Positions 27,660 to 35,650 of a DNA stretch of 64,000 bases are shown one piece after another. The stretch spans positions 1,373,630 through 1,437,629 of the forward strand of contig NZ_AP018222.1 of assembly GCF_002368035.1 (NCBI RefSeq). Reading direction: 5' to 3'. The stretch's first letter is position 1; every line of letters starts with the position of its first letter. The notes beneath the pieces were generated by a model that ran no database searches, had not been told where the DNA came from, and worked only from the letters and a program-made list of their open reading frames with translations. The translations under genes and the position numbers were made by a program. Source of the DNA: Nostoc linckia NIES-25. Lineage in GTDB: Bacteria > Cyanobacteriota > Cyanobacteriia > Cyanobacteriales > Nostocaceae.

Positions 27660-28526
27660 TCAATCGTGCCCAGTTAAACGATAGTATTGATGTGGATACT
27701 TCCAACGGATAAATTGCTCAACGGCGGGATTTATCTGCACTTTGGCGGGTATATATACAATAGGAAAACCCATTCCTTTTTTGAATTCCACTACTCCTGG
27801 CTTTTCCCGCCAGTGTTGACCGATGGCAAACTCATCAATTCCACGAGAACGACGGCAAATTTGCACAAATTCAAAAAGCAATATTCTGTTGAGATTGTAT
27901 TCTGATGCTTCGGTACTGATGTAGAGATCCTCTCCATATGCAGTGCCGTTGATAGCATAGCCAGTGATATAACCGCAAAGTTTTGTATTATTAAGTCCTG
28001 CAATAATCAGCCGACGTTTGGGCACAACATAGTCTACAAGCTTCACCAGATATTTCTCTCTAGAAAGCGATGATTGCCATCGCGTTCGTGTAGTTGCCGA
28101 GAGAAAAACATCATATCCTTGCTCTTGTAGCAACTGTGTATCAGTTAACTCCACAATGTTAAACAAATGACGATTTTTGCGGATATTTTGTCTGCTGTTT
28201 TTGTTGACGCTATACAAATCGTAGTTTTGAATATTAGACAATAAATGAATAGGAATTGACCCGTTAGCGCTTACCGCATCATCTTCACACAATGATGCTA
28301 GGAATCCCCAGCAAAGTTGCATCGGACGAGTTGCTTGTTCAATCTGCAAGCGAGTTAACAAATGGATTGGCTGATAGAAACCAAAACGTCGTTCTTCCCA
28401 ATAGCAGCCACGATGAAAGACAACGTTTGCACCTTCCTGGCAGCGCCACCTGGCAAATTCTTCTTCAGTCATTGAGGTTAGCAATGCTTCAGATACATCT
28501 CGCATTTGTTGAAAACTCATACTCAT
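27660..28526 (-). CDS. GNAT/FemAB-like protein, paralogue A
   Basis: This 288-residue protein is clearly paralogous to the next gene upstream (28,694-29,575): both start MSxxFQQ/LQQ..DVS, share TSMTEEE, FGFYQP/RGFYQP, GYITGYA, and end with a PAKVQINP segment followed by IRWKYPHQYYRL (IQWRYPHKYYRL in the paralogue). The middle (RQNIRKNRHLF, then a beta-rich part around LIIAGLNNTKLCGYITGYA) fits a GNAT fold. The exact reaction is unknown; polysaccharide or lipid acylation is an inference from locus I. The pair arose by tandem duplication. Confidence 0.72.
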   Translation of the reverse strand: MSMSFQQMRDVSEALLTSMTEEEFARWRCQEGANVVFHRGCYWEERRFGFYQPIHLLTRLQIEQATRPMQLCWGFLASLCEDDAVSANGSIPIHLLSNIQNYDLYSVNKNSRQNIRKNRHLFNIVELTDTQLLQEQGYDVFLSATTRTRWQSSLSREKYLVKLVDYVVPKRRLIIAGLNNTKLCGYITGYAINGTAYGEDLYISTEASEYNLNRILLFEFVQICRRSRGIDEFAIGQHWREKPGVVEFKKGMGFPIVYIPAKVQINPAVEQFIRWKYPHQYYRLTGHD

Positions 28527-28575
28527 TTACTGTTTGTATTTTGAGTACTGGTGAAAATTTAGTGCGATGTCTGTC

Positions 28576-28722
28576 TTGAAAAGTGACGCTCCTGCGTCGC
28601 TAACGCTGCGCTAACAGATCGGCGGAAGCCGCCGCTCCGACGCCAGTTGCTTTCCGACGCAAGGCGACAGGAACGCACTGGCTCGACTTTTCGCTACGAC
28701 GGGCTACGCCCACGCATCTGGC
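28576..28722. repeat. GC-rich palindromic repeat cluster between paralogues A and B
   Basis: This is a block of much higher GC than its surroundings, rich in overlapping short inverted motifs (GCGTCGCTAACGCTGCGC, GGCGGAAGCCGCC, CTCCGACGCC, GGGCTACGCCC). It contains no gene except the last codons of paralogue B, whose stop lies inside it. This type of repeat is widespread in Nostoc intergenic DNA. Confidence 0.7.
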
Positions 28723-29575
28723 AACCAACTAAGCGATAATACTTATGTGGATATCGCCACTGAATGAATTGCTCTGCGATGGGATTAATCTGTACCTTTG
28801 CAGGAATATGTTTGACTTGAAAACCCATTCCTTCTTTAAACACACAAAGGTTTTCATCCTCTCGTGAGTGCAGACCGTTAACCAATTCGCGAATTAACCC
28901 AGACCGACGACAGACTTGTGCAAATTCAAATAGCAATCCCGTACCGATGTTGGTACACAAGGCCTCAGTAGCGATGATTACTTCGTCAATATAAGCAATA
29001 CTGTTGACGGCGTATCCTGTGATATAGCCGAGAAGCTGTTCGCCTTTGACACCTGCAAGAATCAATCGCCTCTCAGGAGTAGGATAATCGGCAAGTTCTT
29101 GTAAATAGTCTTTTTTTGAAGGTATCTGACGATAAGCTGTTCGCTTCAATGCTGACATCAAGACTTCATATCCCTGCTGCTGCAAAAGCGTAGGTTTATC
29201 CAGATGCCCGATATTGACTCGCTTGTAGCACTTACGTAGATGATTTCGGCGATTTGATGTCAGACTGTGGAAATCATAGTTTTCTAAATTGGGTAACCAA
29301 TGAATTGGCATTGAAGCGTTAGCCGCGGTTGCATCAACTTCAGATAATGTTGTTTGAAATCCCCAAGATAGGGGCGTCGGGGAGTTTGCTTGTTGGGCAC
29401 TCAAACGCGCTAACCAATGCAACGGTTGATAAAAACCCCGTACTGTTTCCTTCCAGTAGCGATCGCGATGGCGAATCACATGTATTCCGCGTTGTAAGTA
29501 CCAATTGGCGCATTCTTCTTCTGTCATGGAAGTTAACACCGCAGCGGATACATCTGCTGTCTGTTGAAGACTCAT
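28694..29575 (-). CDS. GNAT/FemAB-like protein, paralogue B
   Basis: The 293-residue paralogue of the neighbouring 27,660 gene shares DVSAAVLTSMTEEE, RGFYQPLHWLARLSAQQA, LGYITGYAVN and PAKVQINP. Paralogue A ends YRLTGHD; here YRLVGC is followed by QMRGRSPS, read from the GC-rich repeat block, so the C-terminus was replaced or extended by repeat DNA. A GNAT-type transferase acting in exopolysaccharide locus I is likely, but the substrate is unknown. Confidence 0.72.
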   Translation of the reverse strand: MSLQQTADVSAAVLTSMTEEECANWYLQRGIHVIRHRDRYWKETVRGFYQPLHWLARLSAQQANSPTPLSWGFQTTLSEVDATAANASMPIHWLPNLENYDFHSLTSNRRNHLRKCYKRVNIGHLDKPTLLQQQGYEVLMSALKRTAYRQIPSKKDYLQELADYPTPERRLILAGVKGEQLLGYITGYAVNSIAYIDEVIIATEALCTNIGTGLLFEFAQVCRRSGLIRELVNGLHSREDENLCVFKEGMGFQVKHIPAKVQINPIAEQFIQWRYPHKYYRLVGCQMRGRSPS

Positions 29576-29620
29576 ACTTTTTTATTTCCTGTGCTTTTAT
29601 AGCCAATGGAAACCCTACTG

Positions 29621-30289
29621 TTATTTAACTTGACCTGTGAATTCTTCTGATGTAACGTGACCTTCCTGGCTGATACTTTTTCGCTGAATTACTTGCCATA
29701 TAGTCATCAATAAAATTTTCAAATCAAGCCACAAACTCCAGCGATCGATATACAAAATATCCAATTCAAATTTTTTATCCCAAAACCGATCTAATGTGCG
29801 GCGACCATTAACTTGCGCCCAGCCAGTAATACCCGGTTTCACTTCATGACGACGTGCTTGTTGAGGTGTGTAGCGGTCAAGATATTTTACTAATAATGGA
29901 CGAGGCCCAACAAAACTCATGTCTCCTTTCAAGACATTCCAAAGTTGAGGTAATTCATCAAGACTCGTTTGACGTAGAAATTTACCAAAGGCTGTGAGGC
30001 GTTTTTCATCAGCAAGAAGATTGCCTTGAGCATCACATTCATTCGTCATAGTGCGGAATTTGTAAAAGTTAAAAATTCGAGCATTTTTACCGGGACGAGG
30101 TTGGATAAAAATCACTGGATTACCCATCCGCAAATAAATGGCGATCGCTACACCCAAGAGTAAAGGGAAAAGAAAAATTAAGGCGATCGCTGCCACCACT
30201 CTATCCAATATAAATTTAATTACTCTACTAGATCTCTTAAAATTATTACCATTCATCGGTACACCCTCCAATCTCAAAATCCTTCTCAT
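29621..30289 (-). CDS. exopolysaccharide initiating sugar transferase (bacterial sugar transferase family)
   Basis: This is a monotopic phosphoglycosyl transferase that loads the first sugar phosphate onto undecaprenyl phosphate. One membrane hairpin (residues 30-53) precedes the conserved core: FYKFRTM, RLTAFGKFLRQTSLDELPQL with the catalytic Asp-Glu pair, GDMSFVGPRPL and GITGWAQVNGR. The length (222) fits the short, PglC-like class rather than WbaP. A start at Met12 (MNGNNFKRSS) is also possible. It opens the second half of locus I downstream of the GT4 gene. Confidence 0.94.
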   Translation of the reverse strand: MRRILRLEGVPMNGNNFKRSSRVIKFILDRVVAAIALIFLFPLLLGVAIAIYLRMGNPVIFIQPRPGKNARIFNFYKFRTMTNECDAQGNLLADEKRLTAFGKFLRQTSLDELPQLWNVLKGDMSFVGPRPLLVKYLDRYTPQQARRHEVKPGITGWAQVNGRRTLDRFWDKKFELDILYIDRWSLWLDLKILLMTIWQVIQRKSISQEGHVTSEEFTGQVK

Positions 30290-30328
30290 TATTTCTCTCT
30301 GCGTACCTTTGCGCTTTACTTTGCGTAC

Positions 30329-30430
30329 CTACCCTGCGGGAAGGCGAAACGCCTATGCGTTTCAAAACTTTAGACCTCTTGCATAAATATTTTTTTGTAT
30401 CACGCAGAGGCGCAGAGAAGAGAACGCAAA
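30329..30430. repeat. short mixed repeats upstream of the sugar transferase
   Basis: ACCCTGCGGGAAGGCGAAAC followed by GCCTATGCG (30,331-30,359) shares its start with the element nested in the MITE at 62,500 (ACCCTGCGGGTTCGC). A CACGCAGAGGCGCAGAGAAG segment follows, another common Nostoc intergenic repeat. No gene is seen in the 200-bp gap. Confidence 0.55.
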
Positions 30431-30488
30431 GAAGAACTTTTGCAACAAGTCTAATATCTCTATCTCACTTAACCACGAATCGCTATAA

Positions 30489-31646
30489 TCAATAAATTCC
30501 TAACTCTTGATAGTACTTATTCAGCCGTTTGAAAACTAATTCTTCATCATAATCAGCTTCAACACGTTGGCGACCAGCTTGACCATAACTTTGTCGCAAT
30601 TGATAGTTAGACAATAATATTCCCAAAGCCTCAGCTAATTTTTCACTATTTTTAGGTGGTACAATTAAACCTGTTTTTCCATGAATTACCGCTTCTCGAC
30701 AGCCGCGAATATCTGTAGCGACCACTGGTAAATTCATTGACATTGCCTCAAGAATAGAACGCGGTAATCCTTCATGAGTGAATGTAGGCAAAGTGAAGAT
30801 ATCTAATAACCCTAAAACTTCCGGAATATCTTGGCGTTCTCCTGTTAAAATAACATTTTTTTCAATTCCCAACTCATGAATTTTTTGAATTAATTTTTCT
30901 TGGAAAGGTTCGCGATCGCTAGTAAGTTGAGAGCCAATTACTAAAACTTGTAAATTCGGAAAATAAGGAAGCAGTTTGGCTGCGGCTTCAATTAAATATC
31001 CACTACCTTTTTTATGAGTTAAACGTCCAATTGTGCCAATGATTAAGTCGGTATAATCGGGGATACCTAAAGATTTTCGTAATTCAATTTGATGAGTGGG
31101 ATTGAGGCGATCGCGTTGGAAGCGATGAATATCTACACCGTTACCCAAATAACCCAATTTTGTCGGCGGACAAAGATTTAATTTTTTAGCTGTGGCAATA
31201 TCTTCATAATTTTGGGTGAGAATCAAATCAGTTATCAAAGCAGTCAGTTTCTCAACAGTAAAATAAAAACGATATTCACGAGATGAAGAGCGATCGTGAA
31301 ATGGAAAGCCGTGAGCAGTATAGACAATTCTTTTCACACCAGCTAATTTAGCAGCAATCCGACCTAAGACAGCAGCAATAGGAGTGTGTACGTGAACGAG
31401 GTCATACTGATTTCGCCTCATTAATTGTGTCAGTTGATAAATACTTCTCAAATTGCTCAAAGGAGAAATCCGGCGGTCAATTTGAACTGGGTGAATTATA
31501 TAACCCTGTTGTTGGAGTTTTTCAACTTCTGCACCTGGAGAACAAGCTATTTCAACTGATATATTTTGAGACAAAAAATAATCAATTTGAGGTCGTAAAA
31601 GCGCCTCAACAGTGCCGCCAATTGCACAAATATGTAGTATTTTCAT
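30489..31646 (-). CDS. GT4-family glycosyltransferase
   Basis: The 385-residue GT-B retaining glycosyltransferase has an N-terminal glycine-rich strand with acceptor binding (ICAIGGTVEALLRPQ), HVHTPIAAVLGRIAAKLAG, then the donor domain GTIGRLTHKKGSGYLIEA and the E-x7-E motif (EGLPRSILEAM). It adds one sugar to the lipid-linked repeat unit on the cytosolic side. Its start codon overlaps the stop of the epimerase gene, indicating one operon and coupling. Donor and linkage are not predictable. Confidence 0.92.
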   Translation of the reverse strand: MKILHICAIGGTVEALLRPQIDYFLSQNISVEIACSPGAEVEKLQQQGYIIHPVQIDRRISPLSNLRSIYQLTQLMRRNQYDLVHVHTPIAAVLGRIAAKLAGVKRIVYTAHGFPFHDRSSSREYRFYFTVEKLTALITDLILTQNYEDIATAKKLNLCPPTKLGYLGNGVDIHRFQRDRLNPTHQIELRKSLGIPDYTDLIIGTIGRLTHKKGSGYLIEAAAKLLPYFPNLQVLVIGSQLTSDREPFQEKLIQKIHELGIEKNVILTGERQDIPEVLGLLDIFTLPTFTHEGLPRSILEAMSMNLPVVATDIRGCREAVIHGKTGLIVPPKNSEKLAEALGILLSNYQLRQSYGQAGRQRVEADYDEELVFKRLNKYYQELGIY

Positions 31647-32707
31647 TATTCCCTAATCCCTACCCTCACCCCAGAATTTTGGGTTGTTCTATGACTAGCT
31701 TTTTGATAATAAGAACAATACCAAGCTACAAAACGTTGAATTCCTACTTCGATAGGTGTGCTGGGTTTAAAGCCTACATCTTTAACTAAATCATCAACAT
31801 CTGCATAAGTAGCAGGGACATCACCTGGTTGCAGGGGTAGTAAATTTTTTTGTGCTTTTACTCCCAAACAATTTTCCAATACTTCTATAAAGCGCATTAA
31901 TTCAACTGGTTGATTGTTACCTATGTTGTAAATCTTATAGGGAGCTTTACTTGTTCCTGGGTCTGGTGCATCTCCTGACCAAGCAAGATTTGGCTCAGGA
32001 ATTTTATCCATCACTCGCACAACACCTTCTACAATGTCGTCAATATAAGTAAAATCTCGGCGCATTTTTCCGTAATTAAACACATCAATTGGCTGCTTTG
32101 CCAAAATTGCTTTAGTGAATAAAAACAGCGCCATATCAGGACGACCCCACGGCCCATAAACAGTAAAAAAGCGGAGTCCAGTTGTTGGTAGATTATATAA
32201 ATGGCTATAACTATGAGCCATTAATTCGTTAGCTTTTTTAGTAGCAGCATATAAACTAACTGGGTGGTCTACATTGTCGCGAACAGAAAAAGGCATTTTA
32301 GTATTAGCGCCATAAACAGAACTAGAAGAAGCAAATACTAAATGCTCAACGCCTGAATGACGACAACCTTCGAGGATGTTAATAAAGCCCACTAGATTAC
32401 TGTTTATATATGCATGAGGGTTCTTGATGGAGTATCGAACGCCAGCCTGTGCTGCTAAGTTAACCACCACGTCAAAGCGTTGTTCGGCAAAGAGTTGGGC
32501 TATAGCTACCGAGTCTGCTAACTCCAGTTGATAAAAACTAAAACCCGGTCTTTCTTGTAATTGAGCTAAACGGTCTTTTTTCAAGAAGACATCGTAGTAA
32601 TCATTGAGGTTATCCAGACCAACAACTTCGTCGCCTCTGGTCAATAGACGTTGGCTGAGGTGAAATCCAATAAAACCAGCAGCACCGGTCACTAAAACCT
32701 TGACCAT
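31646..32707 (-). CDS. UDP-glucuronate/UDP-GlcNAcA 4-epimerase-like SDR
   Basis: The 353-residue extended SDR has NAD-binding TGAAGFIGFHL (7-17), DNLNDYYD and the catalytic YAATK (Tyr153, Lys157). It also has YGPWGRPDMALFLFTKAIL, typical of uronic-acid epimerases (GAE, CapI, LpsL). It follows the nucleotide-sugar 6-dehydrogenase by 10 bp, which fits an oxidise-then-epimerise pair giving a galacturonate-type sugar. The last residues (HRTTQNSGVRVGIRE) look like repeat-derived additions. Its substrate is inferred from motif and partner. Confidence 0.92.
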   Translation of the reverse strand: MVKVLVTGAAGFIGFHLSQRLLTRGDEVVGLDNLNDYYDVFLKKDRLAQLQERPGFSFYQLELADSVAIAQLFAEQRFDVVVNLAAQAGVRYSIKNPHAYINSNLVGFINILEGCRHSGVEHLVFASSSSVYGANTKMPFSVRDNVDHPVSLYAATKKANELMAHSYSHLYNLPTTGLRFFTVYGPWGRPDMALFLFTKAILAKQPIDVFNYGKMRRDFTYIDDIVEGVVRVMDKIPEPNLAWSGDAPDPGTSKAPYKIYNIGNNQPVELMRFIEVLENCLGVKAQKNLLPLQPGDVPATYADVDDLVKDVGFKPSTPIEVGIQRFVAWYCSYYQKASHRTTQNSGVRVGIRE

Positions 32708-32717
32708 AATGTTTCTC

Positions 32718-33998
32718 CTATAAGCTCCAGTAATGAATATGGGATGGTATTGTAGCTTGGCTGAAAATAGATTTGATATCCATCAGTACCCCACCTGGAC
32801 GCAAACACTTAAGAAGTTGTTCGCAAGGCATATTTAAATAGGCCTGATGGCTGACTGCAAGTATTAACCCATCCAAATCAGATAGGTTATGCCAATCAAC
32901 TAAATCAATCCCATATTCTTGCTGTGCTTCGTCAGGATCTACCAGAGGATCGTGTAAGAGTGGTTCAATACCAAATTGCTGCAACTCTTTCACCACATCT
33001 GGTATGCGACTATTGCGAATATCGGGTACGTTTTCTTTAAAGGTGAGACCGAGAATTCCTACCCGTGCTTGTTTAATCGAGAGGTTAGCTTCAACTAGGA
33101 GTTTGACAAAACGCTGACCGAGGTAAGTACCCATACTGTCGTTAATTCGACGACCAGCTAGGATGACTTCGGGATGATATCCCAATTCTTCTGCTTTGGT
33201 TGTTAGATAGTAAGGGTCAACCCCAATGCAGTGACCACCAACAAGTCCAGGAGTAAATGGTAAAAAGTTCCATTTGGTACCAGCAGCTGCCAAAACATCA
33301 TGGGTGCGGATACCAAGGCGATCGCATATTAACGCGAGTTCGTTCATCAAAGCAATATTTAAGTCTCGCTGGGTATTTTCAATGACTTTGGCAGCCTCAG
33401 CTACTTTTATTGAGGAGGTGCGATAAACGCCAGCATCAATAATCGCTGTGTATACACTTGCAACTCGTTCGAGAGTTTCTGCATCTTCCCCAGCCACTAT
33501 TTTGACGATCCTTTCTAGTGTATGAGCTTTATCACCCGGATTTATTCGTTCTGGAGAATAGCCTAACTTGAAATCAATACCAGGTTGCAAGCCTGATACT
33601 TTAGCTAAAGTTGTTTTGCAAATATCCTCTGTTACTCCTGGATAAACTGTAGATTCATACACTACGATCGCTCCAGGTTGTAATACTTTGCCAACAAGTT
33701 CAGAAGCTTTAACTAGCAAACTCAAATCAGGATTATGGTTGCGGTCAACTGGTGTTGGTACAGCAACTATAAAAAAGTTGGCGTCTACTAAATCGTAGAG
33801 TTCTGAAGTAACGATCAGACTAGAATTTTTTAACTCTTCGCTGGAAATTTGATTGGTGCGATCGATACCTTGCTTTAAACTTTGAACTTTCTCTAAGTTG
33901 ATATCAAATCCAATGGTATGAGGAAATTTTTTAGCAAATGCCAGGGCAACAGGTAGACCAACGTAGCCAAGGCCAATAACTGCAATGCGGTTGCTCAT
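32718..33998 (-). CDS. nucleotide-sugar 6-dehydrogenase (TviB/WbpA-like)
   Basis: The 426-residue NAD-dependent enzyme oxidises a UDP-hexose C6 to the uronic acid. It has GLGYVGLPVALAFAKK (Rossmann), VPTPVDRNHNPDL, YESTVYPG, the catalytic GGHCIGVDPYYL (Cys257) and GLTFKENVPDIRNS near the C-terminus. GIDRTNQISSEEL is closer to UDP-GlcNAc/ManNAc dehydrogenases (TviB, WbpA class) than to UDP-Glc Ugd. It heads locus I. The 614-bp upstream region carries the three-box element and a MITE. Confidence 0.94.
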   Translation of the reverse strand: MSNRIAVIGLGYVGLPVALAFAKKFPHTIGFDINLEKVQSLKQGIDRTNQISSEELKNSSLIVTSELYDLVDANFFIVAVPTPVDRNHNPDLSLLVKASELVGKVLQPGAIVVYESTVYPGVTEDICKTTLAKVSGLQPGIDFKLGYSPERINPGDKAHTLERIVKIVAGEDAETLERVASVYTAIIDAGVYRTSSIKVAEAAKVIENTQRDLNIALMNELALICDRLGIRTHDVLAAAGTKWNFLPFTPGLVGGHCIGVDPYYLTTKAEELGYHPEVILAGRRINDSMGTYLGQRFVKLLVEANLSIKQARVGILGLTFKENVPDIRNSRIPDVVKELQQFGIEPLLHDPLVDPDEAQQEYGIDLVDWHNLSDLDGLILAVSHQAYLNMPCEQLLKCLRPGGVLMDIKSIFSQATIPSHIHYWSL

Positions 33999-34276
33999 AT
34001 TTCAATAGGAATAGATTTAAAATATGTCATTATTCTTTTTTTCTGTCTTTGGCAAATTTTTTGGTAACAATTCACAAAAACTCAGAATACTTAAAAATTT
34101 AGACAATTATTGATGAATAAATATAGCAATTCTAGTAAATTCCTATGTTTATTCTGAATTTTGACTCCTGACTCCTGAATTCTGTTTGATAACCAAATTG
34201 ATTAATTGTGCAATCAATATGTGTTTTAGCTAATTTTAAATATTAGCTATTGTTGCTTTTTGATTTCTATCTCACT

Positions 34277-34344
34277 TTTGTAGCACTGTTTTATTCTTTG
34301 AGTTATGCCAATTTGGCGCAGGTTATACAAATAAAAAGACATAA
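34277..34344 (-). promoter_or_regulatory. three-box element upstream of exopolysaccharide locus I
   Basis: Read on the plus strand: TTTGTAGCA (34,277-34,285), 20 nt, the near-palindrome TGCCAATTTGGCG (34,306-34,318), 12 nt, ATAAAAAGACATAA (34,331-34,344). The same three boxes with identical spacing occur at 62,224-62,291 ahead of locus II, while the spacer sequences differ. That suggests a protein-binding or promoter element rather than plain repetition. It lies 308 bp before the dehydrogenase start codon. The regulator is unknown. Confidence 0.55.
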
Positions 34345-34431
34345 CCACATCTACGTAACTGTCTGAAAGTAGTTATTCTTATATAGGATTTTTATTTAAT
34401 TTTTGAAAAAAATCTGTACACTTAAACCTAT

Positions 34432-34525
34432 CAGGACTTACGCAATATGTGACTGAAAACCTTATTCTTGCGTAGCGGTAATTAATGAATTACCGCTACT
34501 TTCGTTATCTTTTGCGTAAGTCCTG
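34432..34525. mobile_element. 94-bp MITE-like element, intact copy
   Basis: Terminal inverted repeats CAGGACTTACGCA and TGCGTAAGTCCTG (13 bp, perfect) enclose an internal hairpin GTAGCGGTAATT/AATTACCGCTAC. It has no coding capacity. A second, inverted copy at 62,463-62,606 has the same ends and body plus about 50 bp inserted at the hairpin apex. Movement would need a transposase encoded elsewhere. Confidence 0.8.
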
Positions 34526-34630
34526 TCTATATCTAACCAAGCCAATGCAGTGTTTTTAGTTTCCACGGAGGAAGCATTGGTGTTCCGCAAAATCTAAAAT
34601 TCAAAATAAGTATTGCAAAAGCCTTGGCCA

Positions 34631-34933
34631 ATGGATGGAAGAGAGTTCTACTCAAGCTTAATTCGACTTCACATTCTGCATCATGCAGTTCAGGAGCCAA
34701 TTTTTGGGCTGGGCATCATTGAAGAATTGGCACGTCACGGCTATAAACTCAGTGCTGGAACGCTCTACCCAATGCTGCACGATATGGAGCGTAAGGGATA
34801 TCTCTATTCAGTCGAGGAAAGATCGGGACGCCAAAACCGACGACTCTACAGAGCTACCGATTTAGGAAAAATGACCTTAGAGGATGCTAAAGAAAAGGTA
34901 CGGGAATTATTTGGGGAATTGTTTGAGGAGTAG
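34631..34933 (+). CDS. PadR-family transcriptional regulator
   Basis: This short PadR protein (about 100 residues) is essentially a winged helix: LHILHHAVQEPIFGLGIIEELARHGYKLSAGTLYPML, then MERKGYLYSVEERSGRQNRRLYRATDLGK. The family's conserved GTLYPxLxxLExxG pattern is clear. ATG 34,631 (MDGREFYSS) is preferred to an in-frame TTG 18 nt upstream. It is convergent with the phosphatase-like gene. PadR proteins repress nearby or distant genes, often in response to small molecules; the target is unknown. Confidence 0.9.
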   Translation: MDGREFYSSLIRLHILHHAVQEPIFGLGIIEELARHGYKLSAGTLYPMLHDMERKGYLYSVEERSGRQNRRLYRATDLGKMTLEDAKEKVRELFGELFEE

Positions 34934-35083
34934 GGAGTGGGGACGTGGGGAGATGGGGACGTGGGGAGATGGGGAGATGGGGAAAAGGTTAAAGGTTAAA
35001 GGGAAAAGGAATAAATTTAATCTTTCCCCTTTTCCCCTTTCCCCTTTCCCCTTTCCCTTTCCCCATGCCCCATGCGCCATTCC
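34934..35083. repeat. G-run/C-run hairpin between convergent PadR and DUF442 genes
   Basis: Tandem GGGGACGTGGGGAGATGGGG units lead into GGGAAAAGGAATAAATTTAA, followed by CTTTCCCCTTTTCCCCTTTC and further C-rich copies ending CCCCATGCCCCATGCGCC. The arms can pair into a long hairpin whose core equals, in reverse complement, that at 8.6 kb. It occupies the whole gap between two genes that point at each other. Confidence 0.75.
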
Positions 35084-35509
35084 CTACTGCAAATTTTCCA
35101 AAAACTGTTGGAGATGAGCTTGTTCTGGATTGATGTCAAGTTCTTTTGCTTTTGCTAAAACTTGTTCGCGGTTGAGTTGATGTTGGGTTGCAAAGGCTAT
35201 GAGTGCTAAGGCGCTGGCTCGTCCGCCTGCACCACAATGAAAATATACGGGAGTCGGCAATTGCTGTAGTTCTGAGAGAACTTTTGCAGTTGAGTTGTCG
35301 TTTGCTTGGCTTGGCTTGAGTGGAACGTTGACATATTCAAGCCCTACGGCTTGAGCCTGTTGCTGTTCGTCTGCTAATGCTCCAGTTTCATCAAGCGATC
35401 GCAAATTAACCACGGACTTATACCCCTCGTCTGCAAGCTGTTTCAATGTCTCTGGGGTTGGCTGTCCACCTGCGAAATACTCATCGCTTACTTTTTTAAT
35501 ATCACTCAT
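35084..35509 (-). CDS. DUF442/BLH-type dual-specificity phosphatase-like or sulfurtransferase-like protein
   Basis: The 141-residue protein matches the short beta-lactamase-hydrolase-associated phosphatase family. It starts MSDIKKVSDEYFAGGQPTPE (the family's GQP motif), has SVVNLRSLDETGAL, and the active-site loop YFHCGAGGRASALAL with the nucleophilic Cys. Fused or adjacent members act with persulfide-metabolising ETHE1-like enzymes; none is encoded here. It is divergent from ChrA, with a 141-bp shared promoter region. Confidence 0.85.
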   Translation of the reverse strand: MSDIKKVSDEYFAGGQPTPETLKQLADEGYKSVVNLRSLDETGALADEQQQAQAVGLEYVNVPLKPSQANDNSTAKVLSELQQLPTPVYFHCGAGGRASALALIAFATQHQLNREQVLAKAKELDINPEQAHLQQFLENLQ

Positions 35510-35595
35510 ATATACTCCATAATATCGATAAATTTACCGTATTTAATGGTCAAGGGCATGTTAGCATGAATTAACTTCTAATATATAGATTTACG

Positions 35596-35612
35596 ATATC
35601 GAAATTCGATAT
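35596..35612. promoter_or_regulatory. palindrome ATATCGA-N3-TCGATAT in the phosphatase/chrA divergent promoter
   Basis: Perfect 7-bp arms separated by AAT lie 38 bp before the chrA start and 87 bp before the phosphatase start. A related ATATCGATAAATTT lies near 35,521. The symmetry and place between divergent genes suggest an operator for a dimeric repressor. No regulator was assigned. Confidence 0.45.
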
Positions 35613-35650
35613 ATTGATGCTATCAACATCATTAAATCAGGAAAATCACA

